Source: Armatimonadetes bacterium CG06_land_8_20_14_3_00_66_21 (GTDB lineage: Bacteria > Armatimonadota > Abditibacteriia > CG2-30-66-41). From it: a DNA stretch of 36,633 bases. Below, in pieces: positions 1 through 7,642 of this stretch. The stretch is from assembly GCA_002779825.1 (NCBI GenBank), contig PEVN01000507.1:859-37491 (forward strand). Reading direction: 5' to 3'. The first letter of the stretch is position 1; every line of letters starts with the position of its first letter. The notes under the pieces are model-generated. The model was not told the origin of the DNA. It ran no database searches and worked only from the letters and a program-made list of their open reading frames with translations. A program made the position numbers and the translations under genes.

Positions 1-123
1 CTTGTGCGCCGGGTGGTCGCCTCCGGATCGCACCTTCAGCGCCATGGCCGTGCCGGCAGTGAGAGGGGAAGTGTCGTCCGGAAGGGCGTCGCCAAGCCAG
101 TTGCCCCACGGCACCAACTGGGC
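1..123 (-). other. possible 3'-ward partial reading frame at the window edge
   Basis: On the minus strand the frame that reaches base 1 is open for 41 codons after a TAG at 124-126. Its composition looks protein-like (it contains ALPDDTSPLTAGTAMAL). It would run out of the window to the left. No family is recognised and no convincing start was chosen, so this may be chance openness in high-GC DNA. Confidence 0.2.
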
Positions 124-187
124 CTACAATATGGCCAAGTACATATCCATAGCCTACAGCCGCGCACCCGGGAGGGAGTGTTCTCCG

Positions 188-463
188 ATGCAGACCGTGA
201 ATGTTGCCAGCTTCAAGAGCCAGCTAAGCCAGCTCCTGGCCCAGGTCGAGCTTGGCGAGGAGATACAGGTCTGCAAGCGGAACGTGCCCATTGCGAGGGT
301 GGTGCCCGACGCGCCCAAGCGGACCGCCAACCGCACCGTGCTGGGATGCGGAGCGGGGACAGTAGTGGTGAGGGGCGACTTGACCGAGCCGGCGCTTGAC
401 GAGAGCGAGTGGGAAATGTTGAGAGCGGCGCCATCAAGATCCTGCTTGACACCTGTTGCGTGA
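188..463 (+). CDS. type II antitoxin, Phd/YefM-like
   Basis: A 91-residue protein. Its N-terminal half has the Phd/YefM layout: VNVASFKSQLSQLL, then VELGEEIQVCKRNVPIARVVP, the usual DNA-binding and dimerisation fold of antitoxins paired with PIN or RelE toxins. The ATG at 188 is preceded by a purine-rich GGGAGGGAG about 11 nt upstream. Longer in-frame extensions to base 2 have no antitoxin-like sequence and were not used. The 3' end overlaps the toxin gene by 55 bp in another frame, which suggests translational coupling. By analogy with the family it would bind the toxin and repress the shared promoter. The last 15 residues are set by the overlap and look unlike a standard tail. Confidence 0.82.
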   Translation: MQTVNVASFKSQLSQLLAQVELGEEIQVCKRNVPIARVVPDAPKRTANRTVLGCGAGTVVVRGDLTEPALDESEWEMLRAAPSRSCLTPVA

Positions 464-825
464 TCTGGGCCGTCTCGGACGTCAGTTCGCTGCGCGCGAC
501 GGCTCGGCAACTACTCGCCGAGCCGGACACTGACGTGTCGGTCTCCTGCGTGAGCTGCGCCGAGATTGCGTGCCTCGCTGACCGGGGTCGAATCGTTCTG
601 GATCGCCACTGGAAGACGTGGTTCAACCACTACGTGGAGCGCAATGGCTGGGAGGTGCTTGACCTCAACCTCGAGATCATCCAGGAAGCGTGGTCCCTTC
701 CGGGCGAGTTCCACACCGACCCAGCAGACCGTCTCCTCACTGCCACGGCACGGGTCCGCAGACTGGCGCTGCTCACGGCCGACCGCAAGCTCCTCGACTA
801 CCCGCATGTAGACACGGTGTGGTGA
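409..825 (+). CDS. PIN-domain toxin (VapC-like ribonuclease)
   Basis: A 138-residue PIN-domain protein. The acidic metal-binding residues of the fold are present in order: D14 in ILLDT, E52 in SCAEIA, D104/D107 in TDPADRLL and D125 in LLTADRKLL. These define a Mg-dependent endoribonuclease of the VapC/PIN superfamily, which usually cleaves tRNA or rRNA when freed from its antitoxin. The start is GTG at 409, inside the antitoxin gene, because the core motif begins only about ten residues later. The gene converges with the degraded hydrolase that ends at 853, so the pair is a self-contained two-gene cassette. The RNA target cannot be inferred from sequence. Confidence 0.85.
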   Translation: MGNVESGAIKILLDTCCVIWAVSDVSSLRATARQLLAEPDTDVSVSCVSCAEIACLADRGRIVLDRHWKTWFNHYVERNGWEVLDLNLEIIQEAWSLPGEFHTDPADRLLTATARVRRLALLTADRKLLDYPHVDTVW

Positions 826-852
826 AGGGCGTGGCAAAGCCGACCGCCAGTG

Positions 853-3070
853 TCACCGAGTGACGTCCCTGCCCGGATCGAAGGCGATGCCGCGGGGCGG
901 GACCTGGGCGCCGTCCACGGTGCGCGCCTCGGCGGTGCTGTTGTACCAGAGGACGCCGGACTCGAGCTGGGTGGCGTAGACGCCGTCGGCGTCGGTGTTG
1001 GGCAAGGTCACGCCGTCGGCGTCGGGGAGGCGGCGGTCGGGATGCGCAAGGGCCTGGAGGACGGCTTCGCAGAGGGCCGGTGGCGTGGCGTCGGGGACGA
1101 CGAGCGTGGCGCCCTTGCCGAGGCGCTTGAGGCAGGAAGCGGCCGCGGTCCAGTCCGGCTCGGGGCGGACGCGAGGGCAGGTCGGGGGGTCGGCTTCGGC
1201 GCCCTTTGCGCACAAGTCGACGGCGCTGACGGCGAGGCCGAGGGTGCGGGAATCCTGAGAGCCGTGGGCGGTGGGCAGGAAGGGAACGACCTCAAGGATG
1301 ACCTCGCACAGCTTGCGGCCGGCGAGGAGGTCTCGGGGCACCGGGAACTTGAGCGTCTGCGTGCCCGCCCGCGCGATGGCGCCGACCGGCCGGCCGTTGA
1401 CTAGGACGCGGTTGGTACCGGGGAGGGAGTAGCCTGTGAGGTGGACTTCGAGGGTGAGGACCGCGTCGGAGGCCGGGTCACAGGGGAGGCAGATTCCCGC
1501 GCGGGCGCCGGAGGCGGCGGCGTTGTAGAGGCGAGCCACATTGCCGTCGGCGTCCACCGGTTCGGCGGGCTCAATGCCAACGGCCAGCCCGAAGGCGCGC
1601 CCGGCCGTCACCACCTCGCGCGTCACGGCGAAGTTCGTCGCGTAGTCATTCCCCTCGTTCGTCGCTCTCAGACCGACGTGGTAGGGCGCGATGGCCTGCC
1701 TGGGCGGAGAAGTCGGCACCGAGGATCGGCTTGCCGGCGCCGCCGACGCAGAGGTAGAGTTCGGTGTCGGGCAGGGCCTTGCGGGCCGTGACCGCCCAGA
1801 AGCCCGCCCAGTCGGTCATCGACTGGACGTACCAGTCGACCATGTCGAGGCGGGAGCGAAGAGAGCGGGCGGTGTCGGGGAGGAAGGGCTGGACCTCGTC
1901 CCAGGTGGCATGGGTGATCTCCCAGGCGTGGTTGAGCGCGTCGAGGGTCCTGTATCTGGGCTGAAGTGTGCGGCGGAAGCTCGCGACGGCGTAGTCGTGG
2001 GCGGCCCACCAGTCGAGGTGGTTGTGGAACAGGCCGGGGATGTCGAAGGGCCAGCCAGTCTCCGGGCCGGCGGGGTAGAGCGTCTCGCCGTAGGTGCCCG
2101 AGCAGCAGAGGAGGGCGGATTCCAGAACGTCCCGGTCGCGGTACCTGTCGGCAAAGGCCTGCCAGAACCGCTCGATCCAGTTGCGCCAGGCCGGGTTCCA
2201 GAGGGATTGGATCTTGGTGGGCTGGTGGTGTTCGAGGCAGACGTAGGGGAAGGAGAGCGGGCTCTCGCGGTACCACTGCGGCGTCGCGTAGCCGGGGCCG
2301 GCAATGACGGCGGGCACCCACTTGAGGTCGGCGGCCTGGAGGGCGGCGAGCTGCTTGTCCCAGCGGCTCCAGTCCCAACCGCCCTCGGCGGCGTCTTCGA
2401 CGGTCTGCCGCGTGCAGTAGGTCTCGACGCCGGTGGCCCCTAACATGCGGAACGCCTTGGCCTCGCCGGCGCTCGCGGCGACGCAACCAAACACCACCTC
2501 CATCCCCGGGCCGGCGTGGGCGCGGAAAGCCTCGAGGACCTCGGGCGCCGTGCCGCCGGGGACGTAGTCGGGCGGGCGGGTGAGGGAGACCTCGACGCGG
2601 CGGACGGTGAGCGACCAGCTACGGAGGCGGAAGTCGGCCTGCCAATTCTGTCCCTTGCCGAAGCGCGCGTCGGCAAGGCGAAGAATGCCGCGCATCCACT
2701 TGCCGCTCCCTCCCAGGACGATGACATCGTCGGCGAGGGTGTAGGAGGTCTGAAGGGTGGGCTCGTCGACGGCGCGGTCGTACTCGACGTTGACGAGGCC
2801 GGCGTCGCGGTCGAAGTACTCAACCGTGACAAACGCCTCGTGGTTGCCGGGCGCAATGGCGGCCGGGTCGGCCTGGACGTAGAGGTAGCAGGACTTGGGA
2901 GCCAGGCTGCGGCAGGCGCTGCCGGCAACGGAGTCGGGGGCGTTCTGGCCGTCGCCCTGGGAGAGGATGGTCAGGCCGTGGGAGGCGTTCTGAGGGCCGA
3001 GGGTGACCCAGAGGGGGTCGGCATGGGCGGAGGCGAGGAGGGCTACAAGGAAGGCAGAGAGGAGGGGCAT
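853..3070 (-). pseudogene. secreted GH42/GH14-like hydrolase, split by a frameshift
   Basis: Two overlapping frames (3070 down to about 1700, then about 1719 down to 853) form one secreted hydrolase of roughly 735 residues. The N-terminus MPLLSAFLVALLASAHA is a signal peptide. A clan-A-like barrel follows, with SGTYGETLYPAG reminiscent of the acid/base region GxxGExxYP of GH14 and of GH42-type enzymes. After the break the protein resumes as AIAPYHVGLRATNEGND and runs into a C-terminal beta-sandwich-like region. The bases at 1695-1702 are a tandem CCTGCCTG. Removing one CCTG restores a smooth reading, SAQAIAPYHVG, so a 4-bp slippage duplication is the likely cause. The substrate is unknown. 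The gene is the promoter-distal member of the damaged minus-strand run that starts at 7512. Confidence 0.72.
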
Positions 3071-3262
3071 GGTCGAAGCTGGTTCCGTGTGGGAGGGCAG
3101 TGAGGGTTCTCCGGGGAGGTCGGGATGCCCTTCACGAGGGACCCATGTGGGTCAGGCGGCACTGCTCCTCCTCGTTCCCGCGCAGCACCGCTGTTGGCTC
3201 AGGGAGTGCCCTCGATCCAGTCCTCGCGGATCTCGACCGCCAAGCCCAGGTGGCACGCACAT

Positions 3263-3394
3263 CTGGGTATTCCCCCCGTGTTGGGCCGTGTCATCCAGCA
3301 GGCCTTCGCAGCGATCCCGGGAGCTGTCTTTGACCCTGTCCTCTCCGCTAAGAGCTACGGCTTCCGTCCGGGCCGGTCGGCTCGCCAGCCCATG
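3263..3394 (+). pseudogene. relic of a group II intron reverse transcriptase
   Basis: Forty-four consecutive plus-strand codons read LGIPPVLGRVIQQA, then AVFDPVLSAKSYGFRPGRSA. These closely match the conserved reverse transcriptase block of group II intron-encoded proteins (LGIPTVLDRVIQQA, with a downstream SYGFRPGRSAH motif). Neither the upstream start nor the downstream catalytic YADD, maturase and endonuclease regions are present. This is a short fossil of a retroelement, wedged between the 5' end of the 853-3070 hydrolase (3070) and the 3' end of the beta-helix gene (3402). Nothing else is recognisable in the 3071-3401 gap. Confidence 0.78.
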
Positions 3395-3401
3395 CCTTGG
3401 G

Positions 3402-4468
3402 TTAGCGCCGTCTCAGCGCGACAGTTCTCTCTGTCCACGACTGGTCCGGATCCACGCCCGCGACGGTGGTCGGTTGATAGCCGTCGGCAGTCACCCGCAC
3501 GCTGTAGCGGTAGTCATGACTTTCGATGCGACAGTCGTGGCTGTTCGGTTCGGGCGCGTCGTCTGTCGCTCGGTAGGCGTAGTCGGTTACCAGTAGCGCT
3601 CCCCGCGCTTCTGGCGCCGGGGTCCTGCCCGCCCGGTCGGTCTGAACTGATCCATGATGCACCGCCGACAGGTCACCGCTGCTCTCCGTCACCTCCACCA
3701 GCGCTCCCTCGATCGGCTTGGCGCCCTCATCCTGGACATGGATGACGAGATGGCGCAGGGCCACGAAGCTCGGATGGTGCCAGGGGCCGTCGCCAGGGCG
3801 CCACCTTCGAACGTGCGGCCCCGGGTCCTGCTCCAGACCGAAGGTACAGTCCACCGCGACGATCCCCGACAGCGTGTAACCTAGTTCCCAGTTACGCCGG
3901 TTGTCCTGGAAGCGGCAGCGGACCAGTCTGGCTTCCAGACAGCCGCCATCCTGGACACCCACCTGCAGGTCGCGAAAGGTGCAGTCTACGGCCCATTGCT
4001 GGCCGTTGCCCAGAGCCCTCCCCCCATGCTCGAACGTCACCCCTCGCAACGGATTCACGGCGGAGCCGAACCCGTAGGTCATGTCGCCATCAATCCACGA
4101 CAGCGCGCTCTCGCTGATCTGTACGTCACCGGCGCGGATCTCGCAGAGCGGGGCGTGAGCGGCATCCTGGGTGAGTGCGGTGATGGTCGCGTGGAAGAGA
4201 CGCAACAGGTTGCCGTCCGCGACGCGCAGGCCGTCCTGGCGGGCCTTCTCGCAGTCGAACTCCACGACGGGCCGCACTTCGGGTGTGGCAACCTCGCCAA
4301 GCAGCAGTGCGTTCCGGCCGGTGAATTGCCGGTAGACGTTGTGCCTGGGTGGTCGCTGCCGAACCTGGTGACGGTAATCGCGCGCTGGGCGGCGTCGTAG
4401 GTCACTGCCGCGTGGCCAAGACTGGCCAGCCAGACGAGGGCGAGGAGGGCTACGGTCCTGTCAATCAT
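3402..4468 (-). pseudogene. secreted right-handed beta-helix protein, frameshifted near its N-terminus
   Basis: The ATG at 4468 opens a signal peptide, MIDRTVALLALVWLASLGHA, followed by about 23 residues of mature protein. The frame then goes wrong near 4343. Dropping to another frame gives NVYRQFTGRNALLLGEVATPEVRP, which runs directly into the long open frame ending at 3402, so a 1-base deletion is the simplest explanation. The body has beta-helix-like rungs (VDCTFRDLQVGVQDGG, LVRCRFQDN, IVAVDCTFG) and a C-terminal beta-sandwich rich in ESHDYRYSVRV-type strands. The start codon lies one base after the stop of the upstream gene, whose GAGGAG supplies a Shine-Dalgarno sequence, so the two were translated as an operon. 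The substrate is unknown; many such folds are polysaccharide lyases. Confidence 0.7.
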
Positions 4469-4469
4469 G

Positions 4470-6550
4470 TTACTCCTCCCAATCCCGGCACTCGGTCGGC
4501 TCCGTTCCCTCCTCGAACTGCACCTCATCGAGCCAGACTTTGCCCTGGCCGAGCAGATCCACGCGCACGAAAGGCTGGGTCTCGTCATTCTCGGGCGTGT
4601 AAGGAAAGGAGTAGCGCTGCCAGCCGTCAGTTGCCTTGAACTGGTGGTAGGAGTACCAGCTTCCGGCGAAAGCCGAGAGTGCCAGATCGGGGCGGTCGCC
4701 CTTGAGGTAGAACGAGAAGACATAAGAGCGGCCCTGGTGCAACACGAGTCCGGGGGCAAGCCTCTGCTCGGCCACGGGGTGGGCGTCGGCCGGGCCGATG
4801 TCCGTCAGAGGATTGGTCATGCGGAGACACTGCTTCCCTTGGTAGTGTTCCGACCGGTCCAGCCCCCACAGGGCGTCCGGGCCACCGATCTGGCCGGCGC
4901 TCGTCAGGCCGTACCTGTCGAACCACCACCGGGGGCTGCCCGGTTGCGCCGTCGGTCCCTCAAAGCCGCCGTCGACGATCATGTTGCGACAGCGGTCTGA
5001 GGCTTCGACGAGGAAGAAGTCATCCGCCCACAACCGCCCGATGCCCGAGTGGAAGCGCACGACCGGCCGGGCCAGTACGGTCTGCTCATCGGTGGCGAAG
5101 ACGGTGCCGTACTGCCGCCACGGGGCATAGTTGCTGATCGTCATCTCGGTGGCACGGCGCACCTCGCCACTCGGGGACTCCAGGTAGAGCCCGGCTTGCG
5201 CCTCGCCGACCGACTCCAATCGGGCCCAGCCACCGAAACTGTAGCGTGTGTGCGGCTTGAGGGTCACCTAGCGCCCAGGATACGTTGCGGACTTTCCCGC
5301 GCCGGTGCGCTCGCTGAAGAGGGACCGCCTCCCGCTCATCCGCGTGCCTTCGTCGAGCCGTTTGTAGGCGACCTGTGGCACTGCATCGGTCGAGTCGAAC
5401 GACCAGTACAGGTCGCTTTCGCAGCCGGGATCCAACAGTAGCTCGTCCTCCAGTGGCGCGGCCCGGTGGACGGGATCCTCGCGGCCCGGTTGGTCCAGCT
5501 TGATCTGCAGCGTGATCTCCTCGCTCGTGGGCCACTGGCCATGGATCTCGTAGACATGCCGGTCGTAACCCTCGAAGCGGTCGGAGAAGGCGCCGCCGGT
5601 GATCTGCATGACGCGGTTCTCGAACCACCCGGGGGCACGCGGCTTCGCACTGGCGGGGAGCTTGATCTGTACGGTGGCCGCGGTCTCGACAGCATTGGCG
5701 GCGAGCAGGAAAGTGATGTCGTTGCGCTGAATGGCCCGCACTTGCACCGTATCGCGCAGCGCCGCGGGCTCCCAGCGCACCTTCGTCGGCGCGGGAGGCT
5801 CGGTCAGAACCGGAGACAGCTTGCGCATTTCTGCGGCAAGCAGCTTGATCGTCGCCCAGTTGTCGGCGCGACACGGCGGCCAGATCCACCAGATGATCCC
5901 GTCGGCGCCGCCGATAAGCGCCAGGTACACCTGCGCACGCTGGGCGTCAGGCTTCATGGAGCGCATGCGGTTCGCGCTGGCGACATGCATGAGCGGCATG
6001 TGCCAGTAGGGGCACTTGTTCTGGTGCGCGACAGCCGCGCTACGACAGGCGGCGTAGTAGGCGCCAATCAGGGGGGTCTCCTCGGGACGCGGGTACCAGT
6101 CGCCCCAGCAATGTTGTAGATGCCGGGCCAGTTGGGAACGTCGCCGCAGTACAGGAAGAAGAGCGGATGGCCGGGGTCGAGCTTGCGGGCCGCGCGGGCG
6201 TAGGCGTCGCAGTCTGCCCGCTGCCCTTCGCCCGGCTCATCGGGACCATAGTAACCAAAGAGCGCCGGGTGGTCCTTGACGGCGTTCACGAACGTGGTCA
6301 GCGGGGCGGAGAGGAAGCTCGTGATGAGGTCATGGAAGTCGGAGCGGCCGGCGTACAAGCGTCTCTTACTGGCGAACAGAGGCGCCTCAATGACCCATAG
6401 GCCGGCAGCCTGGGCAGCGTCGAGACACGAGCGGATTCGGAGGCGTGCCGTGCCATCGGCGGCCGCCACAGCGTTCTTGGTCTCCCCATCCGCAGACCAA
6501 CGAATCGCCAGGTTGAGACCGCCGTCCGCTGCTGCCTTCATCTGCTCCAG
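4470..6550 (-). pseudogene. glycoside-hydrolase-like barrel with two C-terminal carbohydrate-binding-like domains, multiply disrupted
   Basis: This frame begins abruptly with EQMKAAADGGLNLAIRW at about 6550, fused behind a sulfatase tail, so its own signal peptide and N-terminus are missing. The barrel contains ALFGYYGPDEPGE, a DEP motif typical of clan-A-like putative hydrolases, and GGADGIIWWIWPP near its end. A frameshift near 6105 separates YNIAG from DWYPRPEETPLIGAYY. An in-frame TAG at 5268-5270 then interrupts a jelly-roll domain between ATYPGR and VTLKPHTRYSFGGWA. The last 265 residues are tandem CBM4/9-like domains (NMIVDGGFEG, LWADDFFLVEA, VWLDEVQFEEG). Three independent lesions make it non-functional unless the assembly is wrong. 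Confidence 0.66.
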
Positions 6551-6935
6551 CACGCGCGGGTCGCGCTGCAGGTGCAGGAGGTTCCTCAGTTGAGCCGACA
6601 GTTCCTTGAGCGTGCACGCATATGCCGGATCGGCTGCCGCGTTGCGCAAGTGATGCGGGTCTACCCGCAAGTCGTAGAGTTCCTCTGCGGGGAACCTCCC
6701 GAAGCCCTTCTCGAAGAGCTCCGCCACGTCGGTCTCGCCGCGGTGGTAGATCATCCACGCCTTCGTCGGGCTGGCGTCCATGTCGGGGTAGGCGACCATG
6801 GTGTCCTCGCACAGCTCCTCATAGGAAGGCGGGCTGCTGTTGGGGTCGTCGAGCCCCTTGGGGTCGCCCATCGGCCACCGGTCAGGGGCGAAGTTGCGAA
6901 TGTAGAGGAAGTCTCGGGTGCGGAGGGCGTGAAGC
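6551..6935 (-). pseudogene. C-terminal fragment of a sulfatase
   Basis: The frame reads ALRTRDFLYIRNFAPDRWP, then ELYDLRVDPHHLRNAAADP and ends at LQRDPRV. This is the characteristic last quarter of secreted type I sulfatases (alkaline phosphatase superfamily). The catalytic N-terminal part, with the CxPxR formylglycine motif, is absent. Upstream it joins a beta-helix protein in a different frame. Downstream it joins a hydrolase barrel in the same frame, giving an apparent 267-residue chimera. It is therefore a leftover, not a gene. It indicates that sulfated polysaccharides were once substrates here. Confidence 0.75.
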
Positions 6936-7512
6936 GCAACAGGTAGTCGGCTTTGCCCGGCCGCGCCACCAACCAGGCGTTCTCGGACTGGATCATGAAG
7001 CCGAAGTGGGTGACCAGCAGGCTGGTCACTGCGTACTTCCCGCCCAGCAGCAGCCGGCTGCCGAGACGGTCGCCAATGGAGTCAATAGCCCGCTGGACCG
7101 CCGCGGTGTCGTCCGTCGTTCCGAGCCCGCCAGCACCGAACCACTCGGGGCAGGGGTCCTTCAGCCCCGTCACGGTGCCCGTCGGAGAGAAGATCTCGTA
7201 GCGGCCGGCGGAGAGTGTGCCCTCTACCTTCAGCGGGGTGGCGCCCAGAGCCAGCCGCCCTCCCCTGGGGACGACGAGGTCGACGTTGGCGGGGACAGCC
7301 GGGGCATCGCACTCCAGCGTGCCATCGACCAGCAGCGTGCCCGGCGCGTCACCGAGGGCGGCGAGGGCAGTCTTCAGGGAGCCACCGTAGGCACTGGCAG
7401 CAAGAGTCGTTGGGCCGCCGTCCTCAGCCGTGGCGCTCGCCGCTACAACAAGCACGGCCACGCCGGTCCAGAGGGCGATCCGAAGGACTCCGCAAGGGAT
7501 GAAGCTATTCAT
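6936..7512 (-). pseudogene. N-terminal fragment of a pectate-lyase-superfamily beta-helix protein
   Basis: The start is the ATG at 7512, which has GGAGG five bases upstream; an ATG four codons earlier lacks this. A signal peptide with a hydrophobic core (LWTGVAVLVVAASATA) leads to a beta-helix domain. Its PEWFGAGGLGTTDDTAAVQRAID is the hallmark N-terminal cap of the pectate lyase 3 superfamily. The similarity stops at about KADYLLRF (near 6936), where the DNA changes to a sulfatase tail in another frame. Only about 190 of an expected 500 or more residues remain. It is the promoter-proximal piece of the mosaic block. Confidence 0.7.
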
Positions 7513-7555
7513 GTCAGCCTCCATACAATCCGGGGGGATGGTGCACCAAGTCTTC

Positions 7556-7632
7556 CATCCGCTGTCGCCCTGAATCCGTTGGGAGCCGCCGTCCGGAGGA
7601 ATGGCCCAACGGATTCAGGGCGGCAACGGATG
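7556..7632. repeat. long inverted repeat, 28-bp arms
   Basis: Arms at 7556-7583 and 7605-7632 match at 26 of 28 positions around a 21-nt spacer; the left arm begins CATCCGCTGTCGCCC. The repeat begins 10 bases past the stop codon of the hydrolase that ends at 7643 and lies upstream of the fragment starting at 7512. As RNA it would form a stable hairpin and could end transcription or protect the 3' end. No T-tract follows, so it is not a standard intrinsic terminator. It resembles four other inverted repeats in this window. Confidence 0.8.
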
Positions 7633-7642
7633 AGGCAAGGTC

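Noticed and set aside
1691..2443. 250-residue plus-strand open frame
   Set aside because: Valine- and glycine-rich antisense shadow of the GH42-like gene, typical of high-GC DNA.
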